Below are positions 44,636-56,100 of a stretch of 64,000 nt of DNA, piece after piece. Below the pieces are notes generated by a model. It did not search any database. It was given only the letters and a program-made list of their open reading frames with translations, and was not told the origin of the DNA. The stretch's first letter is position 1. Each line of letters opens with the position of its first letter. A program made the position numbers and the translations under genes. Source of the stretch: Cheiracanthium punctorium (taxonomy: Eukaryota; Arthropoda; Arachnida; Araneae; Cheiracanthiidae); assembly GCA_038373885.1 (NCBI GenBank), contig JAWZYV010019925.1, positions 587,001-651,000 on the forward strand, given 5' to 3'.

Positions 44636-45265
44636 TCCTAACTAATATTATAAATGCGAAAGTGAGTTTGTTTGTTTGTTTGTTTATGACGCTTTCACGC
44701 CTAAACCGCTGAATCGATTAGGATGCATTTCGGTTTAGATATAGATGGGACCCTGGAGTTGGTTATAGGCTACTTAATTTTAGATTTTTAATAACTTTTT
44801 AAATTATTAATTAAAAACCATTTTTATGTTGCCATGCTTGGCTAGTTTCGCCCGTATCATATGATTCATGTTTTGAGCTAACAAGAATGCTATTACTTCA
44901 ATAAAGAAGCACGTGCATCTGAAAAACATTAAATAATACGGAAATTATGCCAGTTCTATGCCAAATATATCTATCTCTAATAATAAAAATGAATATTCTC
45001 CAGACAAATCTACAGAAAGCAGAGCTTTGAAAATTTGAGCATGCCCGGACCCATGACTTCGATGAAGTGTACCTGAGGCTCGGAAATTTTAATTACTTTT
45101 CTAACTATTAATTAAAAACCGTTTTATCACCCGCACAAAATAATTTATGCTTTTGAAATAAAGCAGAAATTCTATTTGCAAAATCACATGCATTTAAAAA
45201 ACATAAATAAGTATGGAAATTATGTTGATTTTACGCCAAATTAAAAAGCATAAATAAAGAGAAGT

Positions 45266-45435
45266 GTACTTACGTATTATCCCGGCGGTCCGCCAAGACG
45301 AGCGATTTTTTGCCGAGATAAATGCCGGGCACATGAAATTATTAATGGTTTTGAATACGATTGGCAACAGTTTGGCAAATCATTTGACGAAAAAACAGTT
45401 TGGCGCGAATGACCACCGGGATAATAGATAAGTAC
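45266..45435 (+). mobile_element. 170-bp MITE, copy 1
   Basis: Ends GTACTTACGTATTATCCCGG and, as complement, GTACTTATCTATTATCCCGG. Its interior matches copy 2 at 47934-48102 in inverted orientation (shared: GGCAACAGTTTG, GAAATTATTAATGGTTT, GCGATTTTTTGCC). It lies inside the Helitron at 44636. Confidence 0.85.
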
Positions 45436-45854
45436 CAAGAAAAGTCCAGATATGTTTCTTAAAGTTCGTAAATTACCAAATCCTACCAATAATATAAATG
45501 TGTACGTTTATGTGTTTGGATGTTTTTGACTGAATCACACAAAAATGGTTAGAAAAATTTATAATGAAGATAGCTTATGCCCTGGATTAACATACAGGCA
45601 ACCTTTCAAGCATATATAGCATAAATAATTCTTTTACAAAGATACTCAAAATAATGCTAATGCATTGCGCTCTATGGAAATTTTGTAGCAACTAAACCGA
45701 TTTTAAAACTTTCTTCACTGATTGAAAGTCCTAGGCCTATAGGGTCCTAGGCGTATATGGAGAATTCCTCTGTGTGGAACTTTCTAAGGGATCCTTGCCC
45801 GTATTTTCGCGAGGTTTTTGAAAAAAACACAGAAAACTGCGAGCGGCTAGGTCG

Positions 45855-45940
45855 ACAGGCGCGACCGGTGTTTGAACCTGGCACCTCCTGCCTTCCAGGT
45901 TTGAGAGCAGACCCTCTTAGACACTGGGGGGACCTTGAGT
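45855..45940 (-). repeat. tRNA-like (possible SINE head) segment
   Basis: Read on the minus strand there is an A-box-like GTGTCTAAGAGGG, a CCTGGAAGGCAGG stem-loop where an anticodon arm would be, and a B-box-like GGTTCAAACACC at tRNA-like spacing. It does not fold into a clean cloverleaf and lacks a clear acceptor stem. More likely a tRNA-derived SINE fragment than a tRNA gene. Confidence 0.35.
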
Positions 45941-46676
45941 GTTATAGGATACCTTTTACGCATATATCACAAATAGTTCTTTTACAGGGATACTCATAAG
46001 AATTACATTACGCTCTATGTGTATTTCTGTAAGTACTGAACCGATTCCAAAACTTTTTCCACTGATAGTAAGCTACACTATTCTTGAGTATTATAGGCTA
46101 AAATTAATGCATGTAGCGCAAATAGTCCCTTTACAGGAACACTCAAAATAATTCTAATACATTACGCTCTATGGGTATCTCTATAACTATAGAACCGATT
46201 CTAAAACTTTTTCGCTAATAGAAAGCTGCACTATTCCTGATTAACATAGGCTAAAATTCATGCATATAGCATAAATATTTCTTTTACAAGAACACTCAAA
46301 ACAGTTTGCAAATACTATCGTAACTGTCTCTATTCGCCAAATGCCTGAAAAAAATCTAAATTTAGTAATTTTACATACTCTGTTATTTTAAATGAAGTAT
46401 ACTACCATGCATTATACTTCATTTGAAATAAGTAAAAAGCAAATAATATTTAAATGCAGTTTCTTTAGTTGCAAACATATTTGTTATTCACACATGCTCC
46501 GTTTCTCTCGGGACCTAATTCTAAAGCCGACGCGGACGAAGTCGCGGGTAGCCGCTAGTAAACTATACATTCGATTGGGACCAAAAGGGGAGGTGCACAA
46601 CTAGATCATAGAACAATCCTAAATATCAAATCTCAACATTATACGAGCAATAGTTTTTGAGATATGCGAGTTACAT

Positions 46677-46694
46677 ACATACGTACGTACGTAC
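46677..46694. repeat. short ACGT tetranucleotide run
   Basis: Consecutive ACGT units (ATACGTACGTACGTACC) form a self-complementary microsatellite. Confidence 0.8.
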
Positions 46695-46888
46695 CGACGG
46701 CATGGAAAAACTGACCATAATAGACTCGCCGCTGGTCAAAATGAGTTGTAGACGCGTTAATATGATCGTGCATGCTAGCTTACGATGAGATGCATCGAAA
46801 AAATTCCTAAAATTAAATTTAGAGGTAGTCAAAATCGTTTTTTTTTTTTGTCGAAATTTGGCCCCCAAAATTTTTCGGGATCACATTA

Positions 46889-46916
46889 CTTCCTTATACT
46901 ACGTACAAGGAAGTAA
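46889..46916. repeat. palindromic hairpin ACTTCC...GGAAGT
   Basis: TACTTCCTTATACTACGTAC followed by AAGGAAGTA is an almost perfect 28-bp palindrome at the junction between the central block and the tandem-repeat sequence. It may be the terminus of an element inserted in the Helitron-like region. Confidence 0.6.
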
Positions 46917-47480
46917 AAAAGGACATGGGACTTCGCGCTGCAAAATAGAAAAAAAGAACAAAGCACCTTAAGGCATAGAGACTAACAGGAGTTGGACGTG
47001 GCTAGACTTCTCCACTTCTACCTGTCTGTGTCCTAACAGTCATTTATCGCTAATACCTACGTAACTACTAAAAACAAACAGAGCCCAGTCATCAATATGA
47101 AATTGTAAAGGGAAAGAATGTGAATTCTCCTGCTGCAGCGATAAAAAAAGGACATGGGACTTCCCACTGCAACGAAAAAGAAATGAACATGGAATCTGTT
47201 AGCGCACAGAGGTTACCGGAAGTTGGACGTGGGTAGGCAGGAATGAGAATCCTCCCACTGCAGTGATAAAAAAGACATGAGATTGCCCACTACAAAGAGG
47301 GAAAAAAATGAACAAAGGGCTTGCCAACGAATCAAGTTACCGAGAATTTAACGTGGCTAGGCTTCTCCCATTCTACCTATCTGAGTTCTAATATGTAGTC
47401 CTTTATCACTAATACATACGCACCAACAGAAAAAAAAATAACAGTTTCCAGTCATACATATAATAACCAGACTGCATGAA

Positions 47481-47933
47481 TTTGGCGTAGTGGTGGTAGG
47501 TTAGATTAGCACAGTTGCCGTCCCATCTCCCTCTTTCATCCTGCTGGACGCCAGAAGAAAATTCCTCCCTCCCGCAAGCGCACTCACAGTTGAAGCATGC
47601 CGTAGCGACCTTAAAAAAGAACTACTGGGGGAACTTTGCTACTTTCGTTTCCGGAACTTACATTCCAGAGAGAATTTTAACCTGTGATCTTTCCAGAAAA
47701 AAATCATATAAAAAAATAATAAACATTTCTGCACAGTTCAAAATTTAAAAGAGGGAGAAATAAATGTTTAATCAGCAGTAAAAAGATGGAAAAGTTTTGC
47801 GCGTTAGGTTTTTTGATGAGACAGTTTTAAAATAGCATATTTGTAAAAGCAGTACATTTTCTTCAAAACAGGATTTCCTATAAAAAATTCTCAAAAATCT
47901 GCAAATGTAAGTACGATTTTGTAACAAATTTTG
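47481..47933. other. stretch without a recognised gene
   Basis: A 77-codon plus frame (47515-47748) has a cysteine but no recognisable domain. Nothing else is seen. Confidence 0.35.
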
Positions 47934-48102
47934 GTACATACGTATTATCCCGGTGGTCATTTCCGCCAAACTATTTTTTTGTCAAATGTGCTGGCAAACT
48001 GTTGCCAATCATGTCCAAACCATTAATAATTTCATGCGACTGGCATTTATCTTGGCAAAAAATCGCTTGTCTTGGCAGACCGCCAGTATAATACGTAAGT
48101 AC
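47934..48102 (-). mobile_element. 169-bp MITE, copy 2 (inverted)
   Basis: Starts GTACATACGTATTATCCCGG and ends TATAATACGTAAGTAC. Inverted relative to copy 1 at 45266 and about 85 percent similar by eye. It lies 58 bp left of gypsy copy 2. Confidence 0.85.
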
Positions 48103-48159
48103 CCAAATTTTATTTGAAAAAGAAAACTCTGTATTTTCCGATGATATAAAAAATATAGT

Positions 48160-48829
48160 TATCCTGAGGAAATCTCCTCAGTATATTTTTTTAAATAATT
48201 TATCTGGAATTTTTCTTAAAACTGTGTAATAAAAACAAAAATATTTTGCACGTGTGGTTTCGTCGCCAAAAGGGCGATGTCTGTATCGCTTCTGGTTGCC
48301 TTTCGGCATTTTTTTTTTTGTTTCTTTGTTTTTTTAATGTTGTGTCGGAGCGGAATTTTTCAATATTAGAGAGGTGTGCACTTCGGTTTTGAGAAGGAAT
48401 TTTTAGCTTCGTGATGTTTTTGATTATAAATTGTGATATAAATATAGAAATACTGAAGTCAACTGAGAATAAGTATTCTCGAGGGTCTCTACTTAAAAAT
48501 TGGTGTGATGGTAAATTTCTTGTGCCTGTTATGAAAAATAAAGGGTAAAGTGTCTCACATTGGATTTATATTTTTGCCGTGATGTACTTCATGCTCTCCC
48601 CCCAGAAGCAGGTGGTGTGGCGGTAAGACAATTATCGTTTTCAATTTTAATATATATTAATTATACCAGCATGCATCTTGATTAAAGTTCGGACCTGGCA
48701 TTCCCATTTGGGATATTGCGAACACTGTTTCTTTTTGCTGTGTACTAGCCACTATTTAAATACCGTGAGTATATGTATTCTGTTTATATTTTTGAGAACA
48801 ACAATTTTCAAAAAGAATTCTTTAGGACA
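48160..48829 (+). repeat. 5' LTR of gypsy copy 2 (670 bp)
   Basis: TATCCTGAGG ... TTTAGGACA. It differs from copy 1 LTRs by shared markers also present in its own 3' LTR (for example GCGGAATTTTTCAATATTAG). An extended T-rich tract near 48310 accounts for its greater length. Followed by AA and TGGTGTCGTGACCAGG, the likely primer-binding site. Confidence 0.92.
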
Positions 48830-48940
48830 AATGGTGTCGTGACCAGGTCTTGATGCATAACGGTTAATGCTAATTGATAATATATGAAGATAATTTTAAG
48901 TGCATACATAAGGAAAATAATAATAATAAAAAAATAGCAA

Positions 48941-51008
48941 TCCTTATAAATAAATATGAAATTCTGTTTGTTTGTTTGTTTGTTTGTGGATTTGATTCGT
49001 ATACAAATCCAGAAAAATGGACCAATCAGCCTGAAATTTTGCACAGATATGTAAAATAATATAGAATAAATCAAAGTCCACTTAAAAGTAATTTGAAAGT
49101 CCAACCGTTCCCAGAATTTAAGAGATTTTTTTTTAGATTCTCCACGCAAAAAGCTTTCCGTAATTGTAACCCCTGTAGTGAAAAAAGTGTGAAATAAGGA
49201 TCGTGGTTGCCATATGTGGCGATTTTGCCGAATAAAATGTTTTAAATTCTCAAAGTAAGTAAAAATAAAAGAATAATAATGATTTTTTTTTGTTAGTTTA
49301 TATTTGTAAGATTATTATTTTTTTATTATAATATCGTGTGCATGGGAAATCGGAGCAGGAATGAAATGTTTTATACGCAAAACAATAAGAATTGAAGATT
49401 TCCGAGGCTAATAGGTAATTTTTTTTAGCTTGGCGAATAAATAAAATGGCTCAAATGCCGATTTTGAGAAAGTGAGTTCTAGCGGTTTGCACAGTTTTCG
49501 GCTTGGCGCAATTTATTGAGAGCTTAAGGAAATAGATTTTTTAAAACAAGTGCAAAGGTTTTATTAGAATACAGCATTAAATTTTAATGATCCGTGAAGA
49601 AATAATGAAGTCATTAAGGGATTTCAAGCGATCTATCTACAGAATTGTCGCCAAATGAGTACATTGATTTAAGTTGGGGGAAATCCACCAAATTTCAGAA
49701 AATTGAAATCTTCTCATTTAGTACATCGGAGTAACGATGAATAAAACACGTTATAGTTGATAATTTTAAAAAATTCAGCTGTATTAAGGGATTCCACTTT
49801 TCAAATAAAGGCTTGCTTTACTTTTTCGCGGTCGAACCATTTCCCCATATATATTGCTGCAAGTCAATGCTTCGAATGATTTCCTGAAAAAAACGCTTGC
49901 AAAATGGCGTATGTTGGCACTTTGGCGAGGCTTAGATTTGAAACTGGATTTGAGACTGGAATATATAATGACACTGGTTATAGATAAAAATTAATGTTTG
50001 TACGGGTGTATGAGGTTGAAAAACTCCAGCACCGTCTGACCAATCACCATAAAATTTGGTTCAACTAAGTCTTTTGTCATGGAGAAGCTTTTTATGCTAT
50101 CCGTTTTCCTCTAACTTGCCACCAGGTGACACAGCAGAACGTCGAATTCTATTCCGTTTAGCCGTTTACTATGCGAATATCGTCCAACCGATTTCGATGA
50201 AATTTGGTACACGCGGATATTAGAACATGTAGAATATTTTTCACTATCCATTTTGCTGTAACTTGCCGCTAAATGGCGCTGCAACGCATCAACTTCTATA
50301 CTGTTCGACCTATCGGCATAAAATTTCTTATACTTACACATTTCAGCACGAAGAATATATTCTAACTGTGTTCCTGTTGATGTTACTCACCACTAGATGG
50401 CACTGCAATGCATTATTATTTTAACTCGCTACTAAATGACGCTGCAGCAGGCCAAATTTTTGACCATTCAAATGGTCGGTATGAAAATCAGTATACATAG
50501 CTATTTGAACAATGAGAATATTTTGGCGTTATCCATTTTGCTATAACTCGCCACTTGACGGCGCTGTAGCAAATCATTACTTTAATTAATCACTAGATCG
50601 CGCTGCAGTGTATCACTTCTTGACTGTGCAACTGATCGCTATGAAAATAGGTATACAGAGATATTTGAACACGGGGAAGAGTTTCGCGTTAGATGTCGCG
50701 TCAACACATGAACTTCAGGGCTGTCCAGCCGATCGTCCTGAAATTTCGTATTCATTGATATCTGAATGCGAAGAATATTTTCGCCGTATCCATTTTGCTA
50801 AAACTCGCCACTAGATTGCGCTACCGCCACATGGCCTTCTGCACCGTACAAACGATTGCCTTGAAATTCGGTATGCATGGTTATTGAACACAATATAATG
50901 CGATATCCATTTTGCTATATCTCTTTATTACAATAAATAGTAATCACCACAAATCGTAATATCAAAAAGTCCATTCATTCCCGTGCGAAGAAAGGGTACT
51001 TCAGCTAG
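48941..51008 (+). mobile_element. Helitron, non-autonomous (family C, 2068 bp) in the gypsy leader
   Basis: Starts A|TCCTTATAAATAAATATGAA with a (GTTT)n run, ends in TCCCGTGCGAAGAAAGGGTACTTCAG-type sequence with CTAG|T. The same 5' end occurs at 63771, which confirms the boundary. The right half (about 50000-50900) is a diverged tandem array of ~110-150-bp units, each with ATCCATTTTGCTATAACTCG followed by a CCACTAGATGGC-like core. No Rep/helicase gene. Confidence 0.88.
50119..50819 (+). promoter_or_regulatory. array of seven CTCF-like motifs in the Helitron
   Basis: Matches to the CTCF core CCASYAGRKGGC lie at 50119 (CCACCAGGTGAC), 50266 (CCGCTAAATGGC), 50390 (CCACTAGATGGC, perfect), 50429 (CTACTAAATGAC), 50551 (CCACTTGACGGC), 50590 (TCACTAGATCGC) and 50808 (CCACTAGATTGC). 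One is perfect, two have one mismatch and the rest two or three. All have the same orientation and most are followed by GC(T/A)GCA. Binding is an inference. Confidence 0.4.
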
Positions 51009-51365
51009 TAATAAATAATTAAGTAGGCGAATTTAGAAATTGTGTTGGACAAACAAAAGTCACAGTTTGAAAACTATCAGTATTGCTTTTGTTTATTTTG
51101 ATATATGAATATTTTGAATTTTATTTTCTGTGGTATTATATTTATGGTACATTTATTATGTTATGGCAAGAAATAACAAATCTGGAATTGATAATTGACA
51201 TTGCAAATTGGTGTTTGTTTTTTTAGATGCATATCACATAGAACATTCTTTTAAGTAAATGGTTCATTTATAAATGATAGCTTCGTCACATTGATAATGT
51301 TTATATAAAAAAAAAAAAAGAAAATTTAATATTTACAAAATTTTTTTTGAAAAATAGCAAACATC
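51009..51365. other. leader segment of gypsy copy 2 without counterpart in copy 1
   Basis: About 300 bp between the Helitron and the A-rich tract preceding gag do not match copy 1, which has only a short A-rich linker here. It could be original leader lost from copy 1, or another insertion in copy 2. Confidence 0.45.
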
Positions 51366-53193
51366 ATGGAAACATCCAACAAATTTTCCATAAACATAAA
51401 TTCTTATGATGGGGACCCTACTCTATATGATTTCTTTGCCGAGCAAATAAAATCTGTATGTACTCTCAATAAATTATCAAATGAATCTGCTCTCATGTTT
51501 GTGAAGTCAAAACTCACAGGAGCAGCATTAAGATTGTACATTGAATCACCTACTTTGAAAGATATTAAAACGTACACAGAATTACTAACTGAGTTGAAAA
51601 ATTTTTTCATTTCCCCCGCACAGTCTTCTGCTGTACAAGAACTAAAAACAATAACGAGAAAAAGTTCCCTGATTTCCCTGACTTTCTTATCAAATTTCCA
51701 GAACTAATTATATACATACCATAATCTTTCGTGTAAATCACCATTGTATATCATGCACACATGAAGGTGAATGCTTCATATAGGGAAATAAATAATAGAA
51801 AACCACAAAAATGCTTAATATTAATAAAATTGTAGTTCAGTTTCATAAATCCAAACATAAAATTTAGCTGAACACTAAAAGACAATATAGCAGAAAGTTT
51901 CCTCGTTTTTTAAAGATAGTGTTCAATTTTAAGCGTAAGGATGACTGATCAAAATAAACTGGCCACCTAATAACTTATTTTATTTATCGATGTATCGTTT
52001 CAAATTTAAAAAAAAAATATGTAAAAAGCCTTCAAAATGAGCCCTATCTATAAAAAAAAGACGACATCTAGTCATCTGAATATAAAGACTAGTTTGTGCG
52101 AAATCCGAAAACTTTATCATGTGCACCTTGTTTTTTCAAAACCGTGATTCATATTTCTATGTTCTCGTATGATCTATATTCTGGTTTTCGGATTCCTAAA
52201 ATGTTTGCCTCAGTTGAGTATCGTATGATCCGGAACGGAGCCGCGAGTCAGACGCTGATTGACAACTAAAAACAATCTAGTTTACTAGGCAAAAACGAAA
52301 GTTCCCTGATTTTTAAATATTTTTACAAAATTCCCTGATATTTCCATGATTTCCCTGATCTGTCGACACCCTGGTACAAGAACTAAAAACAATAACAATG
52401 CTTCCTAATGAGAACATTCCTTCAATTGCTCACAGAATAGCAAAACTGACTAAACAGGTGTATCCGAATTTGACAGATAATGCTTCTTTACAGCAAATAA
52501 TGCTGGTGTCTTTAATGCAAGCTGTTCCGAATTCCATCAAGGTAAAGTTAGTTGAAAAGCAATGCAAAACCTTTGATGAGGCTGTAACACATGCAAAAGC
52601 TCTGTTTGAACAATATTCGAGACACAATATTTTTAACTACCTTGTTGAAAATCAATCACAAAATTTTGCGGATGATCTTTCATAACTGAAAGAGCAAGTA
52701 AATTTAATAAAAACCAAAACTGAAAATGTACAAGCTAATAAACACACTAGTAACGAAGGTTACAGGAATTTGAACAAAAATTTCTTCAATAAAAATCGCT
52801 ACAACAATGTGACAATCTCACAGGCAACACTCTAAAATGAATGCAAAGTACTTCGGTTCCAATAGCCAAGATAAGCAAACCTTTGTGTGTGCATATTGCG
52901 ATCGCAAGGGACACACAGCAAAGTATTGCCGGATACTCAAATGCGACAATCAATTTGATAGACACAGGAACATTTATAGTAGACACAGTCAAGTAGTTAA
53001 TCCTTCTAGACAAGGGGAACAAGGGCGTGCTCGAGAACAACATTGCTACTGTCTTCAGCCTACGATAGCGCCAGCTGCTCCAGCAACAACTCATAATAAT
53101 GAAACATGTTTAAATAATTGCAATATATTATCTAGCTTGCATGGCTGTGCTCGTAACTGTGCATCAGAGAACCTTCACCCAAACTTCCTGTGA
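51366..53193 (+). pseudogene. gag of gypsy copy 2 (interrupted by an insertion, in-frame stop)
   Basis: Same product as copy 1, starting [20 protein letters not shown]. The frame is broken at 51656 by a ~719-bp insertion flanked by a 22-bp duplication and resumes at 52397. It keeps the G that copy 1 lost (KQVYPNLTDN). UAA at 52683-52685 is at the same codon as in copy 1 (ADDLS-stop), and the frame continues to the zinc knuckle [14 protein letters not shown]. One extra base near 52812 shifts the frame between the UAA and the knuckle. Gag ends in TGA overlapping pol in the -1 frame. Confidence 0.9.
51656..52374. mobile_element. insertion in gag with 22-bp target duplication
   Basis: Copies of a 22-bp sequence (TACAAGAACT...CAATAAC) lie at 51634-51655 and 52375-52396, once in copy 1. 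The insert starts GAGAAAAAGTTCCCTGATTT and ends CTGTCGACACCCTG; CCCTGAT phrases recur near both ends. It has no coding capacity and no poly-A tail. A long duplication points to target-primed reverse transcription (LINE/SINE-type) or an unusual transposase. Confidence 0.75.
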
Positions 53194-56100
53194 GAAGCAG
53201 AAATTCAGGGCCGTCCGCTTCTCATGAATTTAGTGCCCCTAGTTTTGTTTCATCACAATTTCTGGAAAATCGAGTTCCTCCTGATATACAACAGAGAAGT
53301 ACACAGAATCATACATACAATAAAAATGCTTCCACACAAACATTCTTTGAAAATGATGATCATGTTGTAACACAAGAACATAAAACTTCACAGGTAGAGA
53401 TTCAAGACACATCAGCAACAAAAGCTATTCAAACAAGCGACCTAACTCATTCTCACACTTTTCAAGAATTTGTGTTTTCAGTCAATCAAGCTCACAATCC
53501 TTTACCTGTAATTGATATCATTTTAGTCAAGTTAAATTTTCCATTTTTGATTGACTCAGGATCCTCCATCTGCATAATGGACGCTGAATTTTTTCACTCC
53601 ATAAAAACTTTCACAAAATATAAGTTTTTGGCCAGAACAGTTACAATTTCCACCATAAACTCTGATGTCAAGTTTTCTGGATGTGTAGACATTTCTTTTA
53701 GAATAAACAATATTCACTTTAGACATAATTTTTTCCTGGTCAGGATGCCCCATAACTCGCCATTCAGAGGAATTTTGGGCACCGACTTTTTGAAGAAAGA
53801 ATCGATAATTGTAGATTTCAACACAAATACAGTGAAAGTTAAAAACCAAAAAATTCCTTTTGTGTCTCCTGTTCAGGCTCAAGAAAAACTTCTTAATAAT
53901 ATTGAAAATAGGGAAATCTCTATATCAGAGATTTCTGAAGGGACTTGTCCGTCAAATAGACATGCAAATGACTCAGAAAATGGCATACCCCTGTCAGTAA
54001 CTGAAAACAATTCCAGCAAGAATTCAAACACAGTAAAAGTTTGCAGAAAAACAGTCATCTCTCCAAAGGAACAAAAGTACATAGAAGTCCGTATGCAAAT
54101 GCATGGAAATTTTAAAGACTTTCTTTTTGAACCTTTCCACAGAATCAAAAACACAAAAACAAACACATCACTACATTCAGTTCCTGAAGTAAATGAAGAA
54201 ATGTCAAATGTCAAGTGCAAAAGCACGCATAGTGGTCAAATTTCACAATGTGATAAAAGAACGCATAAGGGCAAGAACGAAATAAGTTTCCATATTTTGG
54301 TTGAGAATTTGTCAGATAAACCAGTTCACATCAACAAAAACTCAGCAATAGGTGAATATTTTGAAATTGATGGTATAAGTGAAATTGATGAAGATAACCA
54401 AAACACAAATGTAGAACAAATTCATTTAATACAAGCAGATGATCAAATCAAAAATATTAGAGAACAAGAATTTAACCTACAAAATTTTAATATAAAACAC
54501 TTAATAGGTCATGAAAGTCAGGAATTTGAGGAGCTACTTACAAAATACAAACAGGTCTTTGCTACTTCACTAAAAGCTATGGGACATACTGATCTGGTGA
54601 TACCAAAGTTATCATTTACGAGTGAATATCCTCGTCGATCACCACCCTTTCCCATTCCTCAGATTTTGCTGAAGGAAACGAAAGAACAACTTGATGAGAT
54701 GCTAAAAGCTGGAATCATCTCCAAGACCATTTCAGATTGGTCTAGCCCTTTATTGCTCGTCAAAAAAAAGTTAGGTCTTGATGGAAAACAGAAATATCGT
54801 CTAGCACTTGACCTTCGGCTAATAAACACAATAATCACACAAAGTGCATACCCCCTTCCCAAAATTGCAGACGTAATAAACAACATATCACAATACCAGT
54901 ATTTCTCCAATTTAGATTTGCAGTCTGCTTACCATCAAATTGCATTGCCCGAGGAGTACAGGCCAGTGTTGTCATTTAACACTCCTTTTGGTGCCTATTG
55001 CTATAATAGGTTAGTTTTCGGCCTGAAGAACTCTGCGTCAATTTTTCAACATTTAATTGATAAAATCATTGATGAAATAAATATTCCAGGCATCCTAGCA
55101 TATCAAGACGACATAGTTGTTGCTGCTAACACTTTTGAAGAATCTGTTGAAAAACTATCTAAATTGTTTGAGTGTTTCCAAAAGTATAATTTAACTTTGT
55201 CTCCAGCTAAGTGCAATTTTCATAACACAAGCATTAACTATTTAGGTTTTGAAATATCTAAACACATTGTTAAACCGATCAAGCAAAACATCACAAAAAT
55301 TACTGGATTTCCTATTCCAGATACAAAAAGAAGACTAAAAAAATTCATTGGCTTATGCGGTTTTTATCGACATCTTATTCCAAAATTTGCCCAATTGACA
55401 ACTGATCTCAATGACCTTACTACCCCTAAAGCACAGTTCAAGCTAACAGAAAAACATAAGGAATCATTTAGCAAATTGCAGGAGATATTCTTTAAAGAAC
55501 CATTTCTTAGACAACCCAACTGGCAAGAGAAGTTCTACCATAACACTGATGCTTCAACCTCTGCCATTTCGGCATGTTCGTTGCAGAACTTTGATGGTGA
55601 ATTGCTTCCCGTCTCGTACTTTTCAAAAACTTTAAACAAACACGAAAAGAATTACCCAGCCATTAAACTGGAACTTATGGCCATAGTCAAGGGAGTTCAA
55701 GCGTTTAAATATTATCTCTTCAACAGAGAATTTGTTGTACTCAGTGATAGCGAACCACTTAAGCACTACAAGAGGATTTCTTCTCCTACCGACCTTACAA
55801 CTCGTTGGTTGTTAGCCCTCAGTGAATATAACTTCACATTTTAGCATATTGCTGGACAGAAAAATGTTCTCGCTGATTATTTTCTCCAGAATTCCCGAAG
55901 AAAGATGTCGAAACAGAACCTAACCTTTTAAAGTCAAATGAAATTTTACCTGTTGAGGAAATTTCTCACTCTCAAAAGGAGTTCTGCAATCAAATGTCAC
56001 ATACTGCGAACACAAAAGATCCCTTGCTAGAAGTCTCGACCCAGACTTTCCTACATGAACAACTAAATGATCCTGAACTGGGAAAAATATACAACAACAT

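Larger units (their letters stand above)
44636..46558 (+). mobile_element. Helitron, non-autonomous (family B, 1923 bp)
   Basis: Starts A|TCCTAACTAATATTATAAAT and ends GACGAAGTCGCGGGTAGCCG CTAG|T with a short GC-rich hairpin, all classical Helitron hallmarks. Joining the flanks gives CCTGTACA|TAAACTATAC, which matches the neighbouring 174-bp units. It contains a nested 170-bp MITE and a tRNA-like segment, plus repeated phrases such as CATATAGCATAAAT and TTACGCTCTATGG. No Rep/helicase gene. Confidence 0.9.
42952..47480 (-). mobile_element. Helitron-like region, minus orientation (3' end at 42952)
   Basis: ACTAGCAGCGTGGCCTGGCG at 42951 is the complement of a typical Helitron 3' end (...CGCTGCTAG|T). 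Diverged repeats on the pattern TGTGAATCCTCCCGCTG, GATAAAAAAGGACATGGGAC and CTGCAACGAAAAAGAAATGA occur at 43019-43190 and again at 46917-47400, so the region between may be a later insertion. The 5' end could not be fixed; 47480 is approximate. Confidence 0.45.

Noticed and set aside
43196..46912. A single defined transposon inserted in the Helitron-like region
   Set aside because: Matching ends and a target duplication could not be established; only the hairpin and the interrupted repeat pattern suggest it.
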